Shown here in pieces: positions 26,520 to 34,727 of a stretch of 64,000 bases of DNA. The translations under genes and the position numbers were made by a program. Below the pieces are notes generated by a model. The model saw nothing but the letters and a program-made list of their open reading frames with translations, was not told where the DNA came from and did not search any database. The stretch's first letter is position 1, and each line of letters opens with the position of its first letter. This DNA comes from G965267185 sp965267185 (GTDB lineage Bacteria > Pseudomonadota > Alphaproteobacteria > UBA6615). Location of the stretch: NCBI GenBank assembly GCA_965267185.1, contig OZ253937.1:3844001-3908000 (forward strand), read 5' to 3'.

Positions 26520-27491
26520 TTACTCGGCAGCGTCGCGCGTATCGTCTTCCTCGTGTGCCGCGAGGAATTTCTCGGCTTCGAGTGCCGCCATGCAGCCCAT
26601 ACCGGCGGCGGTGACCGCTTGGCGGAAGACCTTGTCTTTCACATCGCCGGCGGCGAATACGCCGGGAATGTTGGTTGCCGTGCTGTCGGGTGCGGTGATC
26701 AGATACCCTTCGTCGTCCATATCCAGATGGCCCTTGAACAGCGCGGTATTGGGGTCGTGACCGATGGCGATGAAAATACCGTCGACGGGGATATCGGTGA
26801 CTTCGTCAGTCTTCACGTTGCGCACCCGCGCCGCGGTAACTCCCGGCGGATCGTCGTTGCCCACGACTTCCTCCAATACGGTGTCCCAGACCACTTCGAC
26901 CTTGTCGTTGCGGAACAGGCGCTCCTGCATGATTTTCTCGGCGCGGAATTCGTCGCGCCGGTGGATGAGTACCACTTTGGAGGCAAAGTTCGTCAGGAAC
27001 AACGCTTCCTCGACCGCGGTGTTGCCGCCGCCGACGACCATCACCGGTTTATCACGGTAGAAGAACCCGTCGCAGGTGGCGCAGGCGGAAACGCCGAAGC
27101 CGCTGAATTTCTGCTCCGATTCCAAACCCAGCCAGCGGGCCGAAGCGCCGGTCGATATGATTAGGGTGTCGCCGGTGTAAATGTCGCCGGAATCGCACTC
27201 GCACGTGAAGGGGCGGGAGCTGAAATCGATCTTGGTGACTACGTCGTTGACGATTTCGGTCCCCACATTCTCGGCCTGCGCTTCCATCTGCTCCATCAGC
27301 CACGGTCCTTGGATCGCCTCGGCGAAACCGGGATAGTTCTCGACGTCGGTGGTGATTGTCAGCTGGCCGCCGGGCTGCATGCCGTGGATCATGGTTGGCT
27401 TCAAGTTGGCGCGGGCGGCGTAAACGGCGGCGGTGCAGCCGGCGGCGCCGGAGCCGATGATCAGAACTTTTGAGTGGTGGGTATCGGGCAT
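26520..27491 (-). CDS. trxB: Thioredoxin reductase
   Basis: 323 residues, standard length. FAD-binding GSGAAGCTAA near residue 13, redox-active CATC (C137/C140) in the CATCDGFF motif, NADPH-binding GGGNTAVEEALFL near 155, and the C-terminal GVFAAGDVKDKVFRQAVTAAGMGCMAA FAD motif. It reduces thioredoxin with NADPH in the cytoplasm. Followed by lysR. Confidence 0.96.
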   Translation of the reverse strand: MPDTHHSKVLIIGSGAAGCTAAVYAARANLKPTMIHGMQPGGQLTITTDVENYPGFAEAIQGPWLMEQMEAQAENVGTEIVNDVVTKIDFSSRPFTCECDSGDIYTGDTLIISTGASARWLGLESEQKFSGFGVSACATCDGFFYRDKPVMVVGGGNTAVEEALFLTNFASKVVLIHRRDEFRAEKIMQERLFRNDKVEVVWDTVLEEVVGNDDPPGVTAARVRNVKTDEVTDIPVDGIFIAIGHDPNTALFKGHLDMDDEGYLITAPDSTATNIPGVFAAGDVKDKVFRQAVTAAGMGCMAALEAEKFLAAHEEDDTRDAAE

Positions 27492-27638
27492 GTCGAAGAT
27501 TCCTGGGGAATTGCGGACGGCTCAGGTGCGCCCCGCGGCGCCAGTCTATCAGACCGGGGTGTTTTGGGAGCTATTTAGATAGTCGGGCCGCCGCCGTGTG
27601 GCAAGGTCAGCCTGACCTGTCACAAGTGTTTGACCAAA

Positions 27639-28748
27639 TCAGAACGTCACGACGCTGCGGATCGACTCGCCCTTATGCATCAAATCGAAGGCATTATTGA
27701 TGTCGTCGAGTGGCATTGTATGCGTGATTAAATCGTCGATATTAATCTTACCGTCCATATACCAATCGACGATCCGTGGCACGTCGGTGCGCCCCTTGGC
27801 GCCGCCGAAAGCGGTGCCCTGCCAAACCCGCCCAGTCACCAGTTGGAAGGGCCGGGTGGCGATCTCCGCGCCCGCCGGCGCCACGCCGATAATGGTCGAT
27901 TTTCCCCAACCCTTGTGACAGCACTCGAGCGCTTGGCGCATCACCTCGACATTGCCGATGCACTCGAACGAGTGATCTGCGCCGCCCTTGGTGAGGTCGA
28001 CCAGGTAAGGCACCAGATCGCCCTCCACCTCGTTGGGATTGACGAAATGGGTCATGCCGAATTTTTCGGCGATCGCCCGGCGGCCCGGATTGAGATCGAC
28101 GCCGACGATCATATCGGCACCGACCAGGCGGGCGCCTTGAATGACATTGAGGCCGATTCCACCGAGCCCGAACACGACCACATTGTCGCCGGGCTCGACC
28201 TTAGCAGTATTCATCACCGCCCCGATGCCCGTGGTGACGCCGCAGCCGATGTAGCAAATCTTGTCGAACGGCGCGTCTTCGCGCACCTTGGCGGCGGCGA
28301 TCTCGGGCAGCACGGTGAAGTTGGAAAAGGTCGAAGTGCCCATGTAGTGGAACAGCTTGTCGCTGCCCAGCGAGAAGCGCGAGGAACCGTCGGGCATGAC
28401 GCCCTGGCCCTGAGTTTCGCGGATCGATTGGCACAAGTTGGTCTTGCCGCTTAAGCAATACTCGCACTGACGGCATTCCGGCGTGTAAAGCGGGATCACA
28501 TGGTCGCCCGGCTTAAGGCTGGTGACCTCGGGTCCCACATCGACCACCACGCCGGCGCCTTCATGGCCGAGAATGGCGGGGAATAGACCTTCCGGATCGG
28601 CGCCCGACAGCGTGAACTCATCGGTATGACAGATGCCGGTCGCTTTGATTTCGACCAGTACTTCGCCCGCCTTGGGGCCGTCGAGCTGAACGGTTTCGAT
28701 GCTGAGCGGTTGGCCGGCTTCATGCGCGACCGCGGCGCGGGTGTCCAT
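27639..28748 (-). CDS. frmA: S-(hydroxymethyl)glutathione dehydrogenase / class III alcohol dehydrogenase
   Basis: 369 residues, start MDTRAAVAHEAGQPL after GAGGGAGATCGTC; a longer in-frame start is not supported. The catalytic zinc site lies in ATGICHTDEF and GHEGAGVV, the structural zinc cysteines in CRQCEYCLSGKTNLC, and the NAD-binding motif in GLGGIGLNVIQGA. It oxidises the formaldehyde-glutathione adduct to S-formylglutathione and can reduce S-nitrosoglutathione. A dienelactone-hydrolase-family gene lies just upstream on the same strand, but a classical S-formylglutathione hydrolase gene is not adjacent. Confidence 0.95.
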   Translation of the reverse strand: MDTRAAVAHEAGQPLSIETVQLDGPKAGEVLVEIKATGICHTDEFTLSGADPEGLFPAILGHEGAGVVVDVGPEVTSLKPGDHVIPLYTPECRQCEYCLSGKTNLCQSIRETQGQGVMPDGSSRFSLGSDKLFHYMGTSTFSNFTVLPEIAAAKVREDAPFDKICYIGCGVTTGIGAVMNTAKVEPGDNVVVFGLGGIGLNVIQGARLVGADMIVGVDLNPGRRAIAEKFGMTHFVNPNEVEGDLVPYLVDLTKGGADHSFECIGNVEVMRQALECCHKGWGKSTIIGVAPAGAEIATRPFQLVTGRVWQGTAFGGAKGRTDVPRIVDWYMDGKINIDDLITHTMPLDDINNAFDLMHKGESIRSVVTF

Positions 28749-28828
28749 GACGATCTCTCCCTCGAACTTCTTACTTTGGAAAATTGTCCCAGCCAGAACG
28801 GGCGGGCGCAAGACACAATTGTTTCAGC

Positions 28829-29560
28829 TTAACCGAGCCGCCGTTCGTAGAGCTCGAACATCTTCGCCCAGGTCGCCTCGGCGGCCGCCTCGTTATACAT
28901 CTCGCGTTCAGGGAACGCGTAGCCGTGCTCGGTGCCGGGATAGGTCTCGATGTGGTGTGCTACGCCGTTGGCGTCGAGCGCGGCGGTGAGATCGGGGATC
29001 ACATTGTCGGGCACCCATTGGTCGTGCTCGGCGAAGGCAAAATACATCTCGCCGTCGATCTTATCGGCCAGCAGGTGCGGCGAGTCGTCGTGCTCGGTGA
29101 CGATCCACACACCGTAGAGCGAGGCGTTCGCTGCAAAACGGTCGGGATATGTGCCGGCGACCGTGACGATAAAAGCGCCGCTCATGCAGTAGCCGACGCA
29201 TCCCATGGGGCCGTCCGACGCCATGGGTTCGGAGCCGAGAAAATCGAGCATCCCCGCCGTGTCGCTGGCCACGCCGGCATTGCTCAGGCTATGCCAGGCG
29301 GCGAAGATCATCTCGCCCATCTTCTCGTTGCGGTTCTTCAGATTGAAGCGGATATCGCCCAGCCGGTAGTACAGATCGGGCAGCAAGGCGTAATAGCCCT
29401 GACCGGCGATGCGGCGGGCGAAGTTACGCAACTCCTCGCGGATGCCGGGCGCATCCATATACATGACCACCACCGGGTGAGGACCATCCCCCTCGGGCCA
29501 GGCCGAAAAGGCGTACATCTCGCCGTTGGCAGTAGTAATCGTCGACTCTTTCTCCCCCAT
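28829..29560 (-). CDS. Dienelactone hydrolase family protein
   Basis: 243 residues, alpha/beta hydrolase fold. The Cys-Asp-His triad of the family is visible as C125 in GYCMSG, D180 in AEHDQW and H212 in TEHGYAF. Dienelactone hydrolases open lactone rings in chlorocatechol breakdown; many relatives act on other esters. The gene sits between frmA (about 80 bp downstream) and an unrecognised 661-residue gene (9 bp upstream), so it may be co-transcribed with either. Confidence 0.88.
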   Translation of the reverse strand: MGEKESTITTANGEMYAFSAWPEGDGPHPVVVMYMDAPGIREELRNFARRIAGQGYYALLPDLYYRLGDIRFNLKNRNEKMGEMIFAAWHSLSNAGVASDTAGMLDFLGSEPMASDGPMGCVGYCMSGAFIVTVAGTYPDRFAANASLYGVWIVTEHDDSPHLLADKIDGEMYFAFAEHDQWVPDNVIPDLTAALDANGVAHHIETYPGTEHGYAFPEREMYNEAAAEATWAKMFELYERRLG

Positions 29561-29569
29561 GTTTCCCCC

Positions 29570-31555
29570 TTAAAAGCCGAACATGTGGTCCAGGCTAAAT
29601 GCCGCGCCGTTGGCGGCGATGAGGCCATGATACCCGAACAATCGGCAGGTGGTATCGCGGATCAGTACATAGCCGCCACCTGAGGGCCCGTCTTCGGCAG
29701 CGTGCCGGCGCTCGTCCTCGTCGAACATGTCCGACAACCGCCAATGGAGGGAGCCGCCGCAGGGAATGTTCACTGTGCGTGTTGCGACCGCGTTGCCATC
29801 GCCGGCGTGCAGGGTGAGCACGGTCTCTGACGTCGTGTGCCATGGCGTCGAGGCAGGGTAAATCAGGTGGCAAAACGAGTCGGCGCCATCGCCGGGAGGG
29901 GCTGCACCCGGAACGGCCATGCCGGGGGCGGTGCGCAAGAACAAACGGGTCGACAGGCCCGGCGGATCACCGGTGTAGGACTGGGGTTCACGCTTCCAGG
30001 TCATGACTGTGTTGAAGATATGCGCGCCGAAACTCGATTCTGCGGCATGTCCGGTTTCCCGGTCTTCGTAGCGGAACAGCGCATGCAGCCAGCCGTCGAC
30101 GCCACGTGTTGCAGCGGGAAAGTCGTACACCAGTTCTATATGCCCGGCATCGCCATTGAGGCCGCTACCGAGTTCGTCGGCATCGAGCGATACACTGTCG
30201 CTACGGGCAAGCTCGCCGAAATTGTGGCGGGCGACTTCGCGGCCGTCCGCGTCGTAAAACAACGCGGCGAGCGGCAGGGTGTCCTGGGTTCTCGACATCG
30301 GCGTCGGCAGCACGGTCGAACGGAAGCGCTCCGGCGGCAGTATGGGGGCCGGCAACAGAAATCCCTTGCCCATCAAGTTACCGATCTCGGCGATCTGCGG
30401 ATCGGGTTCGAGGTCGATCCGTTCGACATTGGCGTGTGCCATGCGGCGGCGCGCAATTTCGTTATCCTGGGACTGCTCGATTTCGTAGCGCGGGCGAACG
30501 AAATGTTTGCCGGCCCGCACTTCGATTTGGCGCGGCCAGCTTGCTTGCGGCAGCAATTCGGCAACATCGAGCGCGTAAGTGGCGAAGGGCGGGATTTCGC
30601 GATCGAGCCACGCCGCACCGGCGTCGTCGCCCATGAGATTAAGCCCGACGGCACCCGCGGGGATGGGGCAGGGATGGCTATTTTGAACCCACAAAATCAC
30701 CCGCTCGTCAGCCTTGGGTGCCGGCAGACCGGCGTAAAAGTCGGCGGGCCACGCATTGGCATCGTGGGTGCACGATAAGTCCTTGGGGTCGTCGCCGAAG
30801 GTGTCGAGCGCGTACTTGATGATGTCGTGGCCGGCGATCCCGGTGGCGTGAACGAACAACTGGCCGGTGAAATCGTCGAGGCCGAACCGCTCACGCACCT
30901 GAGCGCTGTCGATGGAGACGCCCGCTGGTGCGTTGGGCAGCGGCTGATCCCACTCGGCGATGGGTTGTCCGTCCTCGTCGAGCAGCATGAGCCAAAGAAC
31001 CACATTCTCGGCCCCGTAGCGGTTCCAATAGTTGGCCGTAGCGACGCGCGTATGAAGGCGTCCGCCGCGGCCATCCGGCGCGTCGCGGAACCAGGCGAAG
31101 TTGGTCGCGAAGTTGAGCGGATCGAGATAGCGGCGCGGATTGGTCAGCCTATTCTCGTCGAGCCGTAACGCGTCGAGCGTGACGACCTCGGTGCCCTCTG
31201 GCGCCAGATGCGCGATGTCCCGGACGACCTTCTCGGCGTCGAACGCGACGATCAGAAGCTGCGCGATCTCAGCCGAAGCCAGGTCCGTCACCGGCTGGGT
31301 GGTGCGTCCGAGAACGGATTGGCCCAGAGTCGCAACGTCCTGCACATAAACATTTGCGATATCGAGCGCGGTTAGCGGATAGATTTCGGAAAACGCTGTG
31401 GCGAAGCCGGTCGGATCGTAGACCGCAATCGGCCCGTTTTCGGCCAAGCGGGCGAGCAGATCGCGGGCCTTCGGGGCGACGGCGGGATGCCCGACCGCCT
31501 TGAAGAACGTAAAACCGCCCTTGGTGTTGGAGAAGGTATCGATATTGAGCGCCAT
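29570..31555 (-). CDS. Unrecognised 661-residue protein encoded next to a 2OG-Fe(II) oxygenase
   Basis: The start MALNIDTFSNTKGGFTFFKAVG follows GGGAG at a good distance; a longer frame running back into the oxygenase gene is a frame overlap. No signal peptide or membrane span is obvious. The N-terminal 170 residues have an alternating hydrophobic pattern (GPIAVYDPTGFATAF, YVQDVATLGQSVLG) suggesting an alpha/beta domain that may bind a nucleotide or sugar. The rest is rich in beta-strand-like segments with repeated phrases (VILWVQNSHPCPIP, SSFGAHIFNTVMTWKREP, GYVLIRDTTCRLFGYHG) and resembles no family I know. The close upstream oxygenase (24 bp) suggests joint function; it might be substrate or partner of that enzyme. 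Confidence 0.7.
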   Translation of the reverse strand: MALNIDTFSNTKGGFTFFKAVGHPAVAPKARDLLARLAENGPIAVYDPTGFATAFSEIYPLTALDIANVYVQDVATLGQSVLGRTTQPVTDLASAEIAQLLIVAFDAEKVVRDIAHLAPEGTEVVTLDALRLDENRLTNPRRYLDPLNFATNFAWFRDAPDGRGGRLHTRVATANYWNRYGAENVVLWLMLLDEDGQPIAEWDQPLPNAPAGVSIDSAQVRERFGLDDFTGQLFVHATGIAGHDIIKYALDTFGDDPKDLSCTHDANAWPADFYAGLPAPKADERVILWVQNSHPCPIPAGAVGLNLMGDDAGAAWLDREIPPFATYALDVAELLPQASWPRQIEVRAGKHFVRPRYEIEQSQDNEIARRRMAHANVERIDLEPDPQIAEIGNLMGKGFLLPAPILPPERFRSTVLPTPMSRTQDTLPLAALFYDADGREVARHNFGELARSDSVSLDADELGSGLNGDAGHIELVYDFPAATRGVDGWLHALFRYEDRETGHAAESSFGAHIFNTVMTWKREPQSYTGDPPGLSTRLFLRTAPGMAVPGAAPPGDGADSFCHLIYPASTPWHTTSETVLTLHAGDGNAVATRTVNIPCGGSLHWRLSDMFDEDERRHAAEDGPSGGGYVLIRDTTCRLFGYHGLIAANGAAFSLDHMFGF

Positions 31556-31578
31556 GGCGATGACTCCCGCGCGGGGGC

Positions 31579-32196
31579 CTAGCTGGCCAGTTTCTTGAGG
31601 CTGGCCGATAGGGTGTGGCGAACCTGCTCGCGCATTTTGTAGCTCCGGCTGCGCACCCAGTTTAGTTGGATCGTGCGGCGTTGGCCCTCGAAAGGATGAT
31701 GGCCGTGCCAGGCGTTGGGCTGGCACGCAAAGGCGACCATGGTTCCTTCCTCGGGAGGCACCTCGGCCACATAGTCTTCGAGGTCGTGGTCGTTGCGGAG
31801 CAAACGCAACTGGCCGCCGGGCGACTCCCAAGACGGGTTGAGGTAAATCAGCACGGTCACCAGCTTGCCGGTGGAGTCGGTGTGGATCTGCCCGTCGGTC
31901 GACCGGCACTGGCCGCGCACGGTGATCATGGTTGGCCGGCCCGTGAGCTCGATACCGAGTTTCGCGCCAATTCGCTCGGCGAAAGCCGGCGACCGCAATT
32001 CATCGAGTAACGCGTCGAAACGCGGACCGTAGGATAATTTCGATAGTGGATGGCTGCCCGGCGTATCGATCTTCGGGAAGTCTTCGTGAATCGCCGACAA
32101 AACATCGCCCGATATAACGCCGGGTACGATCATGTAATCGAACGGATCGTGCTTCGGCGCCGCCGAATCGATTGCAGTTAGATCAAGCGCGGCCAT
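31579..32196 (-). CDS. 2-oxoglutarate/Fe(II)-dependent oxygenase
   Basis: 205 residues with a double-stranded beta-helix core. The iron facial triad appears as H105 and D107 (QIHTDSTGKLVTVLIYLN) and H164 or H166 (AWHGHHPF); R173/R174 (QRRTIQLNW) would bind 2-oxoglutarate. The layout is that of the prolyl-4-hydroxylase-like 2OG-Fe(II) superfamily, which hydroxylates proteins or small molecules. It precedes the 661-residue unknown gene by 24 bp on the same strand, so that protein or its product is the best candidate partner (inference). Confidence 0.85.
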   Translation of the reverse strand: MAALDLTAIDSAAPKHDPFDYMIVPGVISGDVLSAIHEDFPKIDTPGSHPLSKLSYGPRFDALLDELRSPAFAERIGAKLGIELTGRPTMITVRGQCRSTDGQIHTDSTGKLVTVLIYLNPSWESPGGQLRLLRNDHDLEDYVAEVPPEEGTMVAFACQPNAWHGHHPFEGQRRTIQLNWVRSRSYKMREQVRHTLSASLKKLAS

Positions 32197-32244
32197 GCCG
32201 GTCTCTTAGACCCCAAGTTGACGTATTGCAAAGGGCATAATGTC

Positions 32245-33231
32245 TCATCTTTGAACCAAGTTCATTCGGTGCCGGATTTCCGCCGCGGCATTGGCAGTAT
32301 CGTCAGGCGCGGTATAGGACCACTGTTCGACCGTGCCGTTGAACGGGCGAGTGATGCCGGCTTCGCGCATGGCGACATGAAACTGCCGAAACTTGTCTGA
32401 GCCGCCGGCCAGTTCGAGCACATGGACCGGCTTTCCCGTCGCGGCCGCCTCGGTGACCATGTTCACCGAGTCACAGGTGACAACGATTGCATCGGCGTGA
32501 GCAAGATAACCCAGATAGGGGTTGGCGCCTGTGCCGTCCCAAAACACTGCCTTCGAGCTTGCGAGCTCACCCGCGAGGCGCTCCTTGATTCTCGCTACCG
32601 CGTGGTCGGGTGTGCGCGGCGAGGCGGTGATTGCGAGCCCGCATCCGCGGGAATCGGCCAGAGTTGCAAGGTTATCGGCCAACCGGGCGGCAACTGCTTC
32701 GTCCATGCGGTAGACCGCGTTGTTGCCGCCGAGCAATACGGCGACCAACGGACGCGGCAGCGAAGCGAGGGCGTCGGCAAACTGTGTCCGTGCGTCGCCG
32801 AGGGCCGCAGCGGTAACGCCATGCAACGATCCCAGCGTGTTGAAAACGTTGCTGCCGTTAAGCCGGTCGTGGCCGGGCGCGATAACGAGATCGAACTTGT
32901 TCAACGCGACGTCGGGGTTTTGGATCTGGACGCAGAATGTTTGTCCGCCGCTAGCGCGTTTGACGGCGAGCGCCGGCGCGACCGATTTCCGCCCCGTGCC
33001 GATCAGCAGGTCGGGCCAAGGCGGCGATAAGTCGTCGCTGGATTTGGATAAGACACTCAGCCGTGCTGGCGTTATGGCGGGCGGCAACCAGCACCAGGGT
33101 GCCGCCAACTCGATTTTCTTCTCCAGCGCTTCGACGCCCAAAACGGCTGCCAAACCGCGGCATTGGTTAATCATGCCCAGGCGGCCATCGGTGACGATCC
33201 AGGTTTTTAGAGAGTTGGCGGTATCGGCCAA
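32245..33231 (-). CDS. Mitochondrial-fission ELM1-like (DUF1022) family protein
   Basis: 328 residues. Features seen are WIVTDGRLGMINQCRGLAAVLG at the N terminus, LLIGTGRKSVAPALAVKR near 77, LLGGNNAVYRMD near 165, and VTCDSVNMVTEAAATGKPVHVLELAG near 255, which resembles the nucleotide-sugar binding end of GT-B glycosyltransferases. The ELM1 family is common in alphaproteobacteria and was predicted as a nucleoside-diphosphate-sugar enzyme; its bacterial role is not defined. It is divergent from an Lrp-type regulator about 150 bp away. Confidence 0.85.
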   Translation of the reverse strand: MADTANSLKTWIVTDGRLGMINQCRGLAAVLGVEALEKKIELAAPWCWLPPAITPARLSVLSKSSDDLSPPWPDLLIGTGRKSVAPALAVKRASGGQTFCVQIQNPDVALNKFDLVIAPGHDRLNGSNVFNTLGSLHGVTAAALGDARTQFADALASLPRPLVAVLLGGNNAVYRMDEAVAARLADNLATLADSRGCGLAITASPRTPDHAVARIKERLAGELASSKAVFWDGTGANPYLGYLAHADAIVVTCDSVNMVTEAAATGKPVHVLELAGGSDKFRQFHVAMREAGITRPFNGTVEQWSYTAPDDTANAAAEIRHRMNLVQR

Positions 33232-33383
33232 GAGGACCTCAACGATAGAAAATCAAATTCAGGCCGATTGAAATATTATTTCAATTTGTTAGCATCCGGC
33301 TGCCGACCCCATGGGGGTCAATATAGGCGACCGGCCGCGTTGATTCCTATGTTCGCGCGGCCTTCCACGGCTTTTTTGGAGAA

Positions 33384-33908
33384 ATGGCGTCCATGGCGAT
33401 GTCTTCCGATTCCACCGATCAACCGAGCAACCAACGGGTCAAGCTGGACGCTATCGACCGCCGCATCTTGCGCAACCTGCGCGACGACGGCCGCATGACC
33501 AATGTGGAACTGGCCCGCTTGTCGGGTATTTCGGCGCCGCCCTGCCTCCGGCGGGTGCGGGCTTTGGAGGCGGCGGGCTACATCAAAGGCTACCACGCCG
33601 AGCTGGATGGTGAACTGTTAGGCTATGAAGTCTCGTTTCATGCGTTGGTCGGCCTCGATAGTCAGGCCGGCGACGTGCTGACGCAATTCGAAGCGGAGGT
33701 GGGCGCGTGGCCGGAGGTGCGGCGATGCGACATGATTCGCGGCGGTGGCGATTTTCTACTGCGCATGGTGGCGCGCAACACCGCGCACGAAAACGAGTTA
33801 ACGACCCGCCTGACCAGCGTGGCGCACGTAACAACGGTGCAAACGTTTCAGGTGATCCGTACGTCCAAACACGAGTCGGGCGTGCCGGTCGACGAGCCGG
33901 CCAGCTAG
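33384..33908 (+). CDS. Lrp/AsnC family transcriptional regulator
   Basis: 174 residues. The N-terminal helix-turn-helix reads LDAIDRRILRNLRDDGRMTNVELARLSGISAPPCLRRVRALEAAGYI, followed by the RAM (amino-acid-binding) domain. A GGAG sits just before the first ATG; internal ATGs at 33393 and 33399 are alternative starts. Such regulators sense amino acids. Divergent from the ELM1-like gene; its targets are not evident. Confidence 0.92.
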   Translation: MASMAMSSDSTDQPSNQRVKLDAIDRRILRNLRDDGRMTNVELARLSGISAPPCLRRVRALEAAGYIKGYHAELDGELLGYEVSFHALVGLDSQAGDVLTQFEAEVGAWPEVRRCDMIRGGGDFLLRMVARNTAHENELTTRLTSVAHVTTVQTFQVIRTSKHESGVPVDEPAS

Positions 33909-33982
33909 TCTAAGTTCTGCCCCGCCGTATTTGAGTATTTGTCTCATCCCGTAAGTTACAAAAAGTGCCGCCAAAGCAACTT

Positions 33983-34107
33983 ACCCTCTCCCTCAGGGAG
34001 AGGGTGGCGAGCGTAAGCGAGCCGGGTGAGGGGTTAGGAACGGTTAGAGGATATCCTGGATATATATTACCCCCTCACCCCAACCCCTCTCCCCATAGGA
34101 GAGGGGC
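33983..34107. repeat. Paired-hairpin intergenic repeat beside greA (DUF559-element-like, empty)
   Basis: Two perfect hairpins frame the unit: ACCCTCTCCC-TCA-GGGAGAGGGT (33983-34005) and CCCCTCTCC-CCATA-GGAGAGGGG (34084-34106). Between them GGGTGAGGGG (from 34024) is inverted as CCCCTCACCC, so the whole 125 bp can fold on itself. The end sequence CACCCCAACCCCTC closely matches that of the repeat bounding the DUF559 gene between carA and carB, so this looks like a small non-autonomous copy. Confidence 0.75.
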
Positions 34108-34141
34108 TAAGCGCCATCTTAAAAATAGGTGCGCAAAAACC

Positions 34142-34615
34142 CTATTTGAAGCGGACGGAGACGATCTCGTAATAGCGCATGCCGTTCGGCGTCTGCACTT
34201 CAACGCTGTCTTCGGCTTCGCGGCCGATTAGAGCTTTGCCGAGGGGCGAGGCGATGGAGATTTTCTTCTTTTTCAGATCAGCCTCGAACTCACCGACCAG
34301 CTGGTAGGTGATTTCATCGCCGGTTTCCTCGTCGGCGAGCTTAACCTTGGCCCCAAACCGCACCGTTTTGCCCTTCAACTTGGACGTATCGATGATTTCG
34401 GCGCGCTTGGTCGCGTCCTCCAACTCGCCGATACGGCCTTCGATGAAGCTCTGCCGTTCGCGCGCCGCGTGATACTCGGCATTCTCGGAGAGGTCGCCAT
34501 GTTCGCGGGCGGCAGCGATCGCTTTGATCACGGCGGGCCGCTCGATGGTCTTCAAATTACGGAGTTCGTCCTGGAGGATCGCGTGACCCTCTGCGGTCAT
34601 TGGGGTTTTTTCCAT
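34142..34615 (-). CDS. greA: Transcription elongation factor GreA
   Basis: 157 residues, standard length. The N-terminal coiled coil carries the acidic tip residues (AREHGDLSENAEYHAARE, D and E near 41-44) that enter the RNA polymerase secondary channel and stimulate transcript cleavage. The C-terminal FKBP-like domain follows (PLGKALIGREAEDSVEVQTPNG). Lies downstream of carB on the same strand, with about 110 bp between. Confidence 0.96.
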   Translation of the reverse strand: MEKTPMTAEGHAILQDELRNLKTIERPAVIKAIAAAREHGDLSENAEYHAARERQSFIEGRIGELEDATKRAEIIDTSKLKGKTVRFGAKVKLADEETGDEITYQLVGEFEADLKKKKISIASPLGKALIGREAEDSVEVQTPNGMRYYEIVSVRFK

Positions 34616-34727
34616 AATACGACTTAAGTGTTTGAAAGTTAGCTATTCTTGAGCCAGAAAGCCCACAGCCACGCACATACTAATGCATGCGGCTAAGCTA
34701 TTTAAGCATAACCATGCCACAGGTTGG

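Noticed and set aside
27615..27640. Second FNR-like box near the end of frmA (TTGACCAAATCAG)
   Set aside because: Spacing between half-sites is one base short, and it lies at a gene 3' end rather than a promoter.
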